Shown: positions 46,121 to 55,090, counted from the first letter of the stretch. The stretch: 64,000 bases of DNA from Eubacteriaceae bacterium (GCA_902362455.1 CABIWJ010000003.1:154380-218379), one strand, 5' to 3'. A program made the numbers and translations. The notes: generated by a model not told the origin, from the letters alone.

Positions 46121-46408
46121 CTATTTTTCCATTCGTTCTAGCACAATTGCATATCCGTCATTACCATAATTAAGCGAACGGTTTACCCTGCTTATAGTTG
46201 CAGTCGATGCTCCTGTCTCTTTAGCAATTTCCTGATATGTTTTCTTCTCTCTTAACATCTTCGCTACATCAAAACGTTGTACTAAAGACTGTAATTCGTT
46301 AATCGTGCATATATCCATAAAGAAATTATAACATTCTTCTTCATCTTTAAGAGTTAAAATTGCCTTAAATAAATCGTCCATTTCCTGGTTTCTTATTTTT
46401 TCACTCAT
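46121..46408 (-). CDS. YerC/YecD-family TrpR-like regulator
   Basis: A 95-residue DNA-binding protein started at MSEKIRNQE with GGAG upstream. The helix-turn-helix is K-K-T-Y-Q-E-I-A-K-E-T-G-A-S-T-A-T-I-S-R (about 52-71), and N-R-S-L-N-Y-G-N-D-G-Y ends the fold as in YerC. It is 35 bases after the PHP gene and probably co-transcribed. In Bacillus, yerC sits beside pcrA; here it lies about 4 kb away. Confidence 0.85.
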   Translation of the reverse strand: MSEKIRNQEMDDLFKAILTLKDEEECYNFFMDICTINELQSLVQRFDVAKMLREKKTYQEIAKETGASTATISRVNRSLNYGNDGYAIVLERMEK

Positions 46409-46443
46409 AATCTTCTCCATTTCCAAGCGACTTTTAATAATCT

Positions 46444-47184
46444 CTATTTACTTCTTTTATATTTTCCAAGGTATTTTCTCAATTTAGCAATATGAAAATT
46501 CATCACAAGTTCATTATCAAAATCTACCTCGTCCATTACATCATACGCACGTTCATTTAATCCGACAATATCTTCTGAATGTGCATCACTTCCAATAACT
46601 ACAGGTACCTGGTATTTCTTACATAATTCAAGTATGGTCTTGTCATTTTCTCTTGTATTCTTTCGGAAGCCACTTGGGTTCAGGGAATTATTATTAATCT
46701 CTAATAATGTACCATATTCTTTTGCAGCCTTAACTACCTGTTCATAATCAAGTGGAATTCTACCATCATCCGGATGTCCTATTATATCTATTAATGGATT
46801 CTTAATGGCTCCTATTATGGACTTTGTATTCTCTTCTATCGTTCCTGGAGTATATCCGATGTCCGAATGTATACTTGCTATAACTACGTCCATCTGTTTA
46901 ATCAATTCATCACTCATATCTACATTTCCATCATAATCTATGATATTGAGTTCTACACCTAATAATAATTCTAATCCATCACCATAATCTCTTTTGGCAT
47001 TTCTTAGATTATTAAAGTAAAATTCATGGCATGTTCCCGGCATCGTCATAGAATGTTCTGTAATTCCAAGAATTGAAAGATGCTTTGCCTTAGCTGCATT
47101 TACCATCTCGTTAATCGTATTATATGCATGTCCACTTGCAACTGTATGTGTATGCAAATCTGCAAGATAATTAAGTTTCTCCAT
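46444..47184 (-). CDS. PHP-domain phosphoesterase
   Basis: A 246-residue metal-dependent hydrolase of the PHP family (YcdX-type). Metal ligands are in D-L-H-T-H-T-V-A-S (9-17), I-T-E-H-S (about 40-44), G-V-E-L-N near 75, S-I-H-S-D near 105, I-G-H-P-D-D-G-R near 135 and I-G-S-D-A-H-S near 200. The substrate is not known. GGAG lies before the ATG. An extended -10 (TGTTATAAT) stands at about 47,271-47,279 in the gap 47,185-47,452. Confidence 0.9.
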   Translation of the reverse strand: MEKLNYLADLHTHTVASGHAYNTINEMVNAAKAKHLSILGITEHSMTMPGTCHEFYFNNLRNAKRDYGDGLELLLGVELNIIDYDGNVDMSDELIKQMDVVIASIHSDIGYTPGTIEENTKSIIGAIKNPLIDIIGHPDDGRIPLDYEQVVKAAKEYGTLLEINNNSLNPSGFRKNTRENDKTILELCKKYQVPVVIGSDAHSEDIVGLNERAYDVMDEVDFDNELVMNFHIAKLRKYLGKYKRSK

Positions 47185-47375
47185 ATACTACTCCATTTCT
47201 ATATGAAATATTTTGAAATTATTCCTTATCATATTGCTTATTAATTAAATTTAGCACTTTAGCAATTTACATTATAACAGTTTAGCATTATTCATATAAA
47301 ATTTCAAGTGCAAGGCCCTATATATCCTCTTAAATATGCACAATTTTAACAGGTAATCTTCGTGCAAGTTTAAAT

Positions 47376-47427
47376 TTGACACTCCCTATAAAATATGATA
47401 TTCTATATGAGGATTATTTTATAATCC
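47376..47427 (+). promoter_or_regulatory. Cold-shock gene promoter and 5' hairpin
   Basis: TTGACA (47376-47381) and TATTCT (47399-47404) are 17 bp apart. The transcript would begin near 47,411, exactly at a hairpin GGATTAT-TTT-ATAATCC (47411-47427), a fitting 5' stabiliser for a cold-shock mRNA. GGAGG follows at 47,441. Confidence 0.8.
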
Positions 47428-47452
47428 AATTAATTATTTCGGAGGTATCACA

Positions 47453-47653
47453 ATGAACAAAGGTACAGTTAAATGGTTTAACAACCAAAAAGGTTACGGA
47501 TTCATCTCTGATGAAGAAGGTAATGATGTATTCGTTCACTACTCAGGACTTAACATGGATGGCTTCAAGTCTTTAGAAGAAGGCGCTGCTGTTGAATTCG
47601 AAGTTGTTAACGGTGCAAAAGGACCTCAGGCAACAAACGTAACAAAATTATAA
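47453..47653 (+). CDS. Cold-shock protein, CspA family
   Basis: A 66-residue single cold-shock domain. RNP1 is K-G-Y-G-F-I-S (16-22) and RNP2 is D-V-F-V-H-Y-S (about 28-34). It begins [10 protein letters not shown]. These proteins bind single-stranded RNA and remove structure. GGAGG is seven bases upstream of the ATG. Confidence 0.96.
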   Translation: MNKGTVKWFNNQKGYGFISDEEGNDVFVHYSGLNMDGFKSLEEGAAVEFEVVNGAKGPQATNVTKL

Positions 47654-47745
47654 TCAAGAAGTATAAATGGTGTGCCTTTTTCATAATATATAAATTTCGG
47701 TTTTTTTATTTTGAATTAGCTCTATTGTTTAACAACATGATTACT

Positions 47746-47774
47746 AAAAGCTATCCTCTCCGGATAGCTTTTTT
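47746..47774 (+). terminator. Terminator between cold-shock and hslO genes
   Basis: AAAAGCTATCC (47746-47756) pairs with GGATAGCTTTT (47762-47772) across a short TCTC loop and is followed by further Ts. It lies 93 bases after the cold-shock gene and could also serve the convergent hslO gene. The remaining bases to 47,876 hold only AT-rich DNA. Confidence 0.8.
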
Positions 47775-47876
47775 GTTCTCTACTGCTTCATTATCATTAC
47801 TGATTCAAAATTCCTCATTATTTTTTTATATTTCTTTATATTCTTTTATATTTCCTTGTATTTCCTTGTATCTTAA

Positions 47877-48755
47877 TTATTTAATTGTATTCAGAATTTC
47901 TTGTAATTCATCTACACTGAATTTATAATTATGATTACAGAAATGACAGTTCACTTCAATTTCCTTACCATCATCTATCATATCTTTAATCTCTTTCTTA
48001 CCAAGACTTACTAATACTTTTCTGACTCTTTCCTTAGAACAGTCACATTCAAAACCTGTAGGAACTTTGTCTAATATTTCTACGCCGAGTTCTCCTAATA
48101 CCTTATTTAAGATGTCCTCCGGTGTCATTCCCTGTTCAAGCATTGAAGTTACCGAAGTAATCTTAGATATCTTCTCCTCTAACACTTCTATAATCTTCTC
48201 ATCAGCAAATGGCATTAACTGGATTATAAAACCACCTGCACTCTTTACAGTATTATTTTTCTCCATTAGTACACCTAAAGCGACTGATGATGGGATCTGC
48301 TCAGAAGCTGCGAAATAATATGTCAAATCTTCTGCAACTTCACTTGTAGTAAGTGCAATCTGGCTTGAATATGGCTCTTTCATACCCAAATCCTTAATCA
48401 CAGTCATTGTACCGTAACCGATGGCTGCACCAACATCTAGTTTGCCTAAATAATTAGGTGGAATAATAACGTTAGGATTACCCGGATAACCTTTAACATA
48501 TCCTTTAGAATTAGCAGTAACGGTAAGTCCGTTAATAGGTCCGTCACCTTTCATCATAATTGTAAGTACGTCATTTTCACCTTTCATCATTGTTCCCATC
48601 ATTGCAGCACCGGTTAATAATCTTCCTAATGCTGCTGTCGCTACAGGGCTTGTATTATGTGTCTGTCTTGCGAATTCTACCATTTCCCTTGTAGTTGCAG
48701 CAAATGCTCTTATCTGTCCATTTGCTGCTGTGGCTCTAACTATATAATCTTTCAT
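47877..48755 (-). CDS. hslO: Hsp33 redox-regulated chaperone
   Basis: A 292-residue chaperone activated by oxidation and unfolding. Starts at MKDYIVRAT with GGAGATT upstream. The zinc-binding switch cysteines are in E-C-D-C-S-K-E (about 238-241) and C-H-F-C (about 270-273). The N-terminal domain has R-L-L-T-G-A-A-M-M-G and Y-L-G-K-L-D-V-G-A-A-I-G. It is preceded by the structured RNA leader at 48,760-48,911, so its translation may be controlled by that RNA. It follows the methyltransferase gene in the same direction. Confidence 0.96.
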   Translation of the reverse strand: MKDYIVRATAANGQIRAFAATTREMVEFARQTHNTSPVATAALGRLLTGAAMMGTMMKGENDVLTIMMKGDGPINGLTVTANSKGYVKGYPGNPNVIIPPNYLGKLDVGAAIGYGTMTVIKDLGMKEPYSSQIALTTSEVAEDLTYYFAASEQIPSSVALGVLMEKNNTVKSAGGFIIQLMPFADEKIIEVLEEKISKITSVTSMLEQGMTPEDILNKVLGELGVEILDKVPTGFECDCSKERVRKVLVSLGKKEIKDMIDDGKEIEVNCHFCNHNYKFSVDELQEILNTIK

Positions 48756-48759
48756 AATA

Positions 48760-48911
48760 ATCTCCATTCCGCAGGCACAACGTGCCGGAGGAATCGCGAG
48801 TCAAATTTCAAATTTGGCTCTGCGATAGATGCTATTTGTGGTGCCTGCGACACAAATAGCTGTGTGAAAAATAATCGCATCAGCATTATTTTTCACACTA
48901 TCTCCATTCTT
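48760..48911 (-). ncRNA. Structured pseudoknot leader, copy 1 (hslO)
   Basis: Read on the minus strand: GGAGATAGTG; P1, a 14-bp stem GTGTGAAAAATAAT around a TGAT loop region; P2, GCTATTTGTG (48851-48860) with CACAAATAGC (48831-48840); P3, TCGCAGAG with CTCGCGA plus an inner CAAATTT/AAATTTG; then GTGCCTGCG (48770-48778), which is the exact complement of CGCAGGCAC in the P2 loop (48841-48849). That strand touches GAATGGAGAT, the Shine-Dalgarno of hslO. ATCTCCATTC is repeated at 48,760-48,769 and 48,900-48,909. See the copy at 56,172-56,330. Confidence 0.75.
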
Positions 48912-48917
48912 CTATAT

Positions 48918-49676
48918 TCAACTTACTTTCTTGCCTTTTTCTCTGGCTATCACATATATTCTTTCACTGTCTTTTCTCACTGCATTTTTAGTAAATGCAT
49001 CATAAGACGTTACATATTCCAGACCTGCCTCACTAATTAATTCCTTTATTCTATCCAGACAATATGCCCTTTGTATATGATTTTCCTCATATTTATCATA
49101 TTTTCCATTTTCATCTTTAATAAATAATGTTAAATCATATTCGTTAATATTTTCATCTTCATAAAATGTATTCTCCCAGATAAAGCTGCCTTCATCTCTA
49201 TTCTCGGCAATTACCTGTTCACCTATTGTCTCATATTTATGAATAGTATTCAAATCAAATATAAATATACCGCCAATATCTAAATAGTTATTTACTAACT
49301 TAAATACATCTCTCAAGTCTTCTTCCGTAGTCATATAATTCATCGAATCGCAAATACTTACAATTGCTCTGACTGTTCCGTATAATTCAAATTCTCTCAT
49401 ATCCTGATTAAGATAGAGAATATTATTTCCGGATTTCTCTTTCTTATCTAAAGCAACATTTAACATCTCTTCAGAATAATCTATGCCAATCATATCATAT
49501 CCTTTATCTGCAAGTATTTCAGTAATACTTCCTGTTCCACATCCCAAATCGAGAACCAGACCATCTTTAATACCATATTCTTCTAAAAGATTTATAAGAT
49601 ATTTTCCCCATTCTTCATACGGAACATTATCCATAAACATATCATACACTTTTGCAAAACTTGAATATGCTTCCAT
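48918..49676 (-). CDS. Class I SAM-dependent methyltransferase
   Basis: A 252-residue methyltransferase started at MEAYSSFAKVYD with GGAGATAG upstream. Motif I is V-L-D-L-G-C-G-T-G-S (about 41-50) and motif II is I-G-I-D-Y-S-E-E-M near 65. A central V-S-I-C-D-S-M-N-Y segment and F-I-F-D-L-N near 145 complete the fold. The substrate is unknown. It lies upstream of hslO in the same operon, with the structured leader in between. Confidence 0.85.
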   Translation of the reverse strand: MEAYSSFAKVYDMFMDNVPYEEWGKYLINLLEEYGIKDGLVLDLGCGTGSITEILADKGYDMIGIDYSEEMLNVALDKKEKSGNNILYLNQDMREFELYGTVRAIVSICDSMNYMTTEEDLRDVFKLVNNYLDIGGIFIFDLNTIHKYETIGEQVIAENRDEGSFIWENTFYEDENINEYDLTLFIKDENGKYDKYEENHIQRAYCLDRIKELISEAGLEYVTSYDAFTKNAVRKDSERIYVIAREKGKKVS

Positions 49677-49753
49677 ACTATCTCCATTTCTATTATACAA
49701 TTAGAATATTATATTCCATAAGAATATACCCTATTTTTTTAATAAAAGCAACC

Positions 49754-49782
49754 TTGATTATTACACTATATTAACGTATAAT
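49754..49782 (+). promoter_or_regulatory. Promoter of the 49,829 gene
   Basis: TTGATT (49754-49759) and TATAAT (49777-49782) are 17 bp apart, about 45 bp upstream of the TTG start. Confidence 0.65.
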
Positions 49783-49828
49783 CTTATGTAAATATCGTAA
49801 CATAATTTAAAGAAAGCGAGGGATATTT

Positions 49829-50845
49829 TTGAAAAAGAATTTCATATATTCACATATTAGAAAAATATGTTTATATAGTTCTGCAATTTCATTATTTGCA
49901 TTGATAATTATATATATCATATTTGTACGTATTCCATTTTCAGAAGTATTTTCTCCGACTTCCATGTCCTATGCAACCTCTGCATCAACTGTATATAATT
50001 CCGGGGTTGAATACGTGGAGGTAACTCTTAACAATGCAAAATATACAGGCTATGACTGTATCAGACTAGGAAAAGTATATGGTTCTTATTACTATTGTCT
50101 TGTAAATAACAATTGTACATTTATACTTGTTAAAAACTCATCAAAGAACCCATTGCCCGATATAATCAATGACTACACTATCAAGGCAAGACTTGTACCA
50201 TCGAATTCTCTATCAAAAAAAATGTTTAAAGATTTCGCTAAAGATCTTAACTGGACAAAGGATGGACTAAAGAAAGTCTCTTCTGAAATTATAATTGACG
50301 AATTATCTTATCATATTGATGTTTATTTCTATCTTGCTGTTTATTTAGGAATTATGGCTCTTATCCTTGTAAGTTTTATTATTGTGAATATAATTTATAT
50401 CGTAATGCCGGCTTTTCATCCTGCCTGCTTGAGTTTTAACCGTATTTCCCACGGAAAGCACTCTATTCATCACGTAAACTATGAATTGTCCTCAAGAGTG
50501 ATTATGAAATCAGGAAATATAACTTTAACAGAAAGCTATATTGTTGCAACAGGACTGTTTAACATTGAAATCGTACCGATAAGTAAAATCGTATGGGCAT
50601 ACGAACATAGTACATGGCATCATTTTTTGTGGTTTAAAATGAAGCTTACTTACACTCTGCACCTTTTATGCGAGCATCATATTTATATCTACTCACCAAG
50701 AAATACTAAAGAGGATATCGATGCTGTTATCCAGTATTTGCAGGATAATTATCCAAATATTATATTTAATTATTCAAAGGAGAATAAGAAACTGGCTCTA
50801 TCAAGAATCAAACGCAGAGCCAGACGTAAATCACGAAATGTGTAA
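49829..50845 (+). CDS. Two-span membrane protein, 338 aa (TTG start)
   Basis: The frame begins at TTG 49,829 with GCGAGGG upstream; the next methionine is too far in. Spans lie at about 13-33 and 170-192; the part between, about 135 residues, is extracytoplasmic. The C-terminal part has R-V-I-M-K-S-G-N-I-T-L-T-E-S-Y-I-V and W-A-Y-E-H, perhaps a PH-like fold, and ends in a run of Arg/Lys. It resembles DUF6709-type proteins from memory. It is convergent with the histidine kinase, 12 bases apart. Confidence 0.75.
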   Translation: MKKNFIYSHIRKICLYSSAISLFALIIIYIIFVRIPFSEVFSPTSMSYATSASTVYNSGVEYVEVTLNNAKYTGYDCIRLGKVYGSYYYCLVNNNCTFILVKNSSKNPLPDIINDYTIKARLVPSNSLSKKMFKDFAKDLNWTKDGLKKVSSEIIIDELSYHIDVYFYLAVYLGIMALILVSFIIVNIIYIVMPAFHPACLSFNRISHGKHSIHHVNYELSSRVIMKSGNITLTESYIVATGLFNIEIVPISKIVWAYEHSTWHHFLWFKMKLTYTLHLLCEHHIYIYSPRNTKEDIDAVIQYLQDNYPNIIFNYSKENKKLALSRIKRRARRKSRNV

Positions 50846-50857
50846 ATCCTGAAAAAC

Positions 50858-51757
50858 TCAAATCAAAACAAATGTAGTATCTATTACCAGCTTATCATCT
50901 TCAATATGAGCTTCTATATTTCCATTTAGCTGCTCTGTAAATTCTTTGGCAATAGCAAGTCCTAATCCTGTGCTTCCCTTAGTTCTTGAAATGTCAGTTG
51001 TATAAAAATCATCAAAGATTCTGCCGGTATCCAAATCTTTATCAATTATTCTGTTTGTAAAGCTTATCCTTATTACATCTGCATTTTCAGAAATAACCTC
51101 AATTGTAAGATTACCTGAACCATATTTTAATGCATTGCTGATAAGGTTTTCAAATATACGGCTTAACATCGTTCTATTAGTGGATATAGATATCTTATTA
51201 TTAGAAGTTATGAAATCTACCTCTCTGTTTTCCTTTTTATAATCCTCATAGAAATTTCCTATACATTCTTCTAAAATTCCTATCAGATTAACTGTTTCTA
51301 ACTCGATTTCCTTATTCGTAGTCAGAATTTTAGAAAACTCGAAAAACGAATCTACAAGTTCAGTCAGTCTCTTTAACCTGGCTTCAACTATCTTCATTTC
51401 ACTAATTTTCTCATCTTCTGTTAAATCTGAATTCAATATCAGATCAGTATATCCCGCTGCTGAAGTCAAAGGAGTTCGTAAATCGTGTGAAATATTTCGC
51501 ATCATTACCATAAGATTATTGTTCTTATGCTCTATTTCCGTTTTACGCTTCTGAATCTCCGACAGATACATATTGACAGCACTTACGAATTCCTTTAACT
51601 CTTTTGAATTAAATTCTGTATGCAATATCCTGTTTGTATCATTAGACATTATAAAATCAAGTTCTTTTTTAAGCCTCTTAATCTCGGCTTTCTCAAGAAA
51701 AACATAGCATAAAATAAATGCTATTAAAATCACCAATACCACTATAATTGTTTTCAT
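50858..51757 (-). CDS. Sensor histidine kinase
   Basis: A 299-residue kinase with one N-terminal membrane span (about 3-23) and no extracellular domain, typical of kinases that sense through a partner transporter. H-box N-I-S-H-D-L-R-T-P-L (His about 90), N-box E-N-L-I-S-N-A-L-K-Y near 205, G-box G-L-G-L-A-I-A near 265. It is the last gene of the set regulator / ABC ATPase / permease / kinase, but is separated from the permease by the 515-bp palindrome. Confidence 0.93.
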   Translation of the reverse strand: MKTIIVVLVILIAFILCYVFLEKAEIKRLKKELDFIMSNDTNRILHTEFNSKELKEFVSAVNMYLSEIQKRKTEIEHKNNNLMVMMRNISHDLRTPLTSAAGYTDLILNSDLTEDEKISEMKIVEARLKRLTELVDSFFEFSKILTTNKEIELETVNLIGILEECIGNFYEDYKKENREVDFITSNNKISISTNRTMLSRIFENLISNALKYGSGNLTIEVISENADVIRISFTNRIIDKDLDTGRIFDDFYTTDISRTKGSTGLGLAIAKEFTEQLNGNIEAHIEDDKLVIDTTFVLI

Positions 51758-51789
51758 ATGTTCCTATCCTGTTATCCAAATACTAAATT

Positions 51790-52304
51790 CTCAAACTTCA
51801 CACAGACATATTGCAGTTTATATTCATCTATTAAAGTAAATTTGACAGATATAAATATCGAAACACCTTGCAAAAATTGTGTAAATTTGTAAGATGTCTT
51901 TTTCGGCTCAGATTTTGTGTACATTCAACAGACATACTCCTAAGCCGAGCTGTCCGTCTATGGCATACACTTTCATATTTCCTTAATCTAGTGCGAGTAG
52001 ATGCCATCCTCAGCAGAGGTTATTACGGTGCAGTAAATCAAACGCACTTCGCTTGAACGGTGATTTACTGCACCGACCTTTTGCTTCAGATGGCATTAAC
52101 TCGCACACGATACGTCATAAATCAAGTGTATGTCATAGGCGGACACATCGGTTTAGGCGTATGGCATTGAATGAACTCAAATAATCAAAAGAGCCGAAAA
52201 AGATATCTACAAATTAGCAATTCTTGCAAAAGTTTCAATATTTATATATGCAAATTTACTTAATACAGATGATTTAATTCTATTATGTCTGTGCAAAGTT
52301 TGAG
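51790..52304. repeat. 515-bp imperfect palindrome (two arms of about 245 bp)
   Basis: The arms run 51,790-52,041 and 52,062-52,304 and match along their whole length, about 75 percent by eye. Anchors include CTCAAACTT, CACAGACATA, AAGTAAATTTG, TATAAATAT, ATCTTTTTCGGCTC or GTCTTTTTCGGCTC, GTCCG-CTATG-CATACACTT, TGCGAGT and the perfect innermost stem GGTGCAGTAAATCA. The loop is only 20 bases. It fills the gap between the kinase and permease genes and holds no supported gene. It could be a foldback mobile element or a very long RNA hairpin. Confidence 0.88.
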
Positions 52305-52308
52305 TCCA

Positions 52309-53151
52309 TTATTTTATTTCTGATTTTCTAAATACATTATAGCCTAATATATTGAATACAACAATATATATTATCGCTAATGTAATTGATTTCATAATAT
52401 ACGAAAACGATGTGTCTGTTATCAGATTGGACAACATAAACTGGTACTCGTATTCCATTATATGGTTAGACTTAATGCTAAATAATGATGAAACTCCCAT
52501 TATGACTATCTGGGCTGCCATAACAAATGGTATGGATACTGCATTGAATGCCGCTGTCTTTCTTAATAAAAATGCCATACATACTAACAGACTTATTATT
52601 CCACACATTATAGGCAGCTGTACTAAAGTATATTTTGTAATCTTCTCAATTCCTGACGAAAATTTTGCACCATTTATTAATCTGTTAAATATATACGTCC
52701 CATAGTTATTCAACAATACCAGACCTATGCACAGCAGACAACAGGTAAATAATTTGGATAGATAATATTTCTTCTTAGATATTGCAGAGGATAATGTGTT
52801 CTTGGCTGTTGAATGTGATAAATCTGTAACAAGCACCCCTACAACTATTATAATAAACATATAATATAGATTAACATTTGTACCGATTATGGCACTGTCA
52901 AGCGGATAACCATCAGTTTTCTTAAGTATTTTTCTGGTTTTGCTGATGCTATTAGTGACACTTAGTTCTAATCCTGTCTCATCATCAACCATTGAATCAC
53001 CGGAAATCGTATCCGATGAGGTAAGCCCGATATATCCCGGCTGCATAACATATATACTTGAGCTTGCCATTATTACCGCTAACAATATAGCAAGATATAT
53101 TCCTTTACCTCTGAACACTCTGTATAAATCAGCTTTTATCATATTTATCAT
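52309..53151 (-). CDS. ABC-2 type permease
   Basis: A 280-residue membrane protein with about six spans (near 15-33, 95-113, 140-160, 178-198, 205-225, 255-273), the size of BcrB/LanE-type exporter subunits. Starts at M-I-N-M-I-K-A-D-L-Y-R with its ATG overlapping the stop of the ATPase as TAATG. The D-T-I-S-G-D-S-M-V-D-D segment lies in the large extracytoplasmic loop after span 1. It likely exports or resists a peptide or lipid-targeting antibiotic. Confidence 0.87.
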   Translation of the reverse strand: MINMIKADLYRVFRGKGIYLAILLAVIMASSSIYVMQPGYIGLTSSDTISGDSMVDDETGLELSVTNSISKTRKILKKTDGYPLDSAIIGTNVNLYYMFIIIVVGVLVTDLSHSTAKNTLSSAISKKKYYLSKLFTCCLLCIGLVLLNNYGTYIFNRLINGAKFSSGIEKITKYTLVQLPIMCGIISLLVCMAFLLRKTAAFNAVSIPFVMAAQIVIMGVSSLFSIKSNHIMEYEYQFMLSNLITDTSFSYIMKSITLAIIYIVVFNILGYNVFRKSEIK

Positions 53152-54068
53152 TATTTAACACCGTCCTTTACAAGATTTTCGAAGTATTCTTCAAGTGAAA
53201 TTCCAGCCTCATAGATACTTTTAACATCAACATTATTCTCAGCTAATACTTTGTTAACTTTAGCTGAATTATCTAGATAATCGTATATTCTTATTTCTTC
53301 ATCATCAATTACCTTGTAATTATCAACCTTTAAATCTTTCTCAAGCACAGTGGTAGCTTTCTTAACATCTAATACCTTAATTGCAATACATTTGCTACAT
53401 TCTGCATCTAATTCCTCTTTTGAAATTTCTTTAATTATTCTGCCTTTATCTATAAAGCAGAAATGATTTGCCACAATATAGAGTTCTGATAAAATATGGC
53501 TTGAAATCATTATTGTTATTCCGTTTTCTTCATTTAATCTTGTAAATGTATCTCTTATACTTTTTATTCCCATTGGGTCTAATCCATTTATCGGCTCATC
53601 TAATATAATAAAGTCCGGATTATCTAATATTGCAAATGCAATACCTAACCTCTGTTTCATTCCCAATGAAAAGCTCTTGAATTTTTTATTTCTCTGCTCC
53701 TCTAAATTAACGGTTTTAAGCGCTTTGTCTATCTGGCTTAAATCTACAATTCCTTTTTGAATTGCATAATATTTTAGATTCTGATAAGCTGTAAGATTCC
53801 CAAAAAAAGCAGGATTCTCAATAAGGCATCCAACTCTTCTCTTAGATTCCGTTAATTCAACATCGCTTTTTCCAAACAATTCAAATTTGCCGCTACTTTT
53901 CTCAGTAAGCGTGGTTACCGTTTTCATAAGCGTTGTCTTACCTGCACCATTTCTTCCTATAAGTCCATATATGTCACCCTTATAGACCGTAATATTGGCA
54001 TTGTCCAAGGCTACAAAATTTTTATACTTTTTCGTTAAGTTCTCTGTTTTTAATACTATATCTTTCAT
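53151..54068 (-). CDS. ABC transporter ATPase (BcrA-like)
   Basis: A 305-residue ATPase. Walker A G-R-N-G-A-G-K-T-T (about 37-45), signature S-L-G-M-K-Q-R-L-G near 135, Walker B F-I-I-L-D-E-P-I-N-G-L-D (about 153-164), and the D-P-M-G-I-K motif after it. The C-terminal 75 residues are an extra domain seen in bacitracin/lantibiotic-immunity exporters. It lies between the response regulator and the permease, in one operon. Confidence 0.92.
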   Translation of the reverse strand: MKDIVLKTENLTKKYKNFVALDNANITVYKGDIYGLIGRNGAGKTTLMKTVTTLTEKSSGKFELFGKSDVELTESKRRVGCLIENPAFFGNLTAYQNLKYYAIQKGIVDLSQIDKALKTVNLEEQRNKKFKSFSLGMKQRLGIAFAILDNPDFIILDEPINGLDPMGIKSIRDTFTRLNEENGITIMISSHILSELYIVANHFCFIDKGRIIKEISKEELDAECSKCIAIKVLDVKKATTVLEKDLKVDNYKVIDDEEIRIYDYLDNSAKVNKVLAENNVDVKSIYEAGISLEEYFENLVKDGVK

Positions 54069-54144
54069 AAGTATTTCTTCACCTCCAAGCCATATTATAT
54101 AAAAGAAGTGTTAATTTACTCTTAAATCAAATCTTAATTAATTC

Positions 54145-54816
54145 TTAATTCTTCATCTTGTACCCGATTTTCCACACTGTTTCAATATATTCCTCATCAG
54201 GATTAGCTTTATTAAGCCGGTTTCTTATTTTACTGATATGGACATTAAGGGTATTATCATCTGCTGAATCTTCGTTATCCCATACACTTTCAATAAGATT
54301 ATTCTTGGTATGCACATGATTCGGTCTTTCCATAAGTGTCCTAAGAATTTCAAATTCTATCTTAGGTAAAACGATATCTTTACCATTACATTTTATGGTA
54401 TAATCATCTAAATTAAGTTCTATATCTTTAAATGTCAGGTTTCTGCTCTGCCCTACATTATTCTTCTTTCTTAAATGTACTTTAATTCTGGCAAGTAACT
54501 CATTATTATTAAACGGCTTTGTTACATAATCGTCCGCACCTAACTCAAATAAATCTAACTTTTTATCCATATCGTGAATGGCCGTCGTAACAATAATAGG
54601 CACTTCACTTTTCGCCTGTAGTTCACCTATTATCTCTTCGCCATTTTTACCAGGAAGCATTAAATCTAAGATAATAAGAGAAATATCCTTATTATGCAAT
54701 ATCACTCCTTCTGTTCCAGAATAAGCACTCATTACTTCATAACCATTTACTTTTAATAATTTCTGAAGCATCTCATTAATGTCTTTATCATCTTCGATAA
54801 TCAATATTTTCTCCAT
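54145..54816 (-). CDS. OmpR-family response regulator
   Basis: A 223-residue regulator. The receiver domain has I-I-E-D-D-K-D (acidic pocket), L-I-L-D-L-M-L-P-G (phosphorylated Asp about 52) and D-D-Y-V-T-K-P-F (Lys about 101). The C-terminal winged helix ends V-W-K-I-G-Y-K. The start is the ATG at 54,816 with AGGTGG upstream. It probably controls its own operon and the exporter. Confidence 0.93.
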   Translation of the reverse strand: MEKILIIEDDKDINEMLQKLLKVNGYEVMSAYSGTEGVILHNKDISLIILDLMLPGKNGEEIIGELQAKSEVPIIVTTAIHDMDKKLDLFELGADDYVTKPFNNNELLARIKVHLRKKNNVGQSRNLTFKDIELNLDDYTIKCNGKDIVLPKIEFEILRTLMERPNHVHTKNNLIESVWDNEDSADDNTLNVHISKIRNRLNKANPDEEYIETVWKIGYKMKN

Positions 54817-54927
54817 CATTTCCACCTGCCTTAAACTTTCATGAATATAAATTATATATATACGTAAAATTCTTTGTATGTAATCATATTAATTATATTT
54901 TAACATTTTAATCTTATTATAGAATAA

Positions 54928-55056
54928 AGAATGTCGCTTGCGACATTCTCCGCTCCGCCGCAGTGCAATCCTCGCGGAGCGTTTTTTACTTACCAGTACA
55001 ATTTCAAAGAAATTTCCTGGTAAGTAAAAAGATGTCAACATAACATTGACATCTTT
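54928..55056. repeat. Four hairpins in a row, including the SEC-C gene terminator
   Basis: AGAATGTCGC/GCGACATTCT (54928-54949); CGCTCCGC/GCGGAGCG (54951-54981) followed by TTTTTT on the plus strand; TTTTTACTTACCAG with its 14-bp complement (54983-54996, 55017-55030); and AAAGATGTCA/TGACATCTTT (55028-55056), which ends in TTTTT on the minus strand and terminates the SEC-C gene. They fill the gap 54,817-55,090. Confidence 0.75.
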
Positions 55057-55090
55057 AATATGTTCTTATTAATATTATAAATTAATAGTA

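Noticed and set aside
51790..52304. Invertible promoter or phase-switch reading of the palindrome
   Set aside because: Arms reach almost to the centre and leave only a 20-base loop, so there is no segment to invert; no recombinase nearby.
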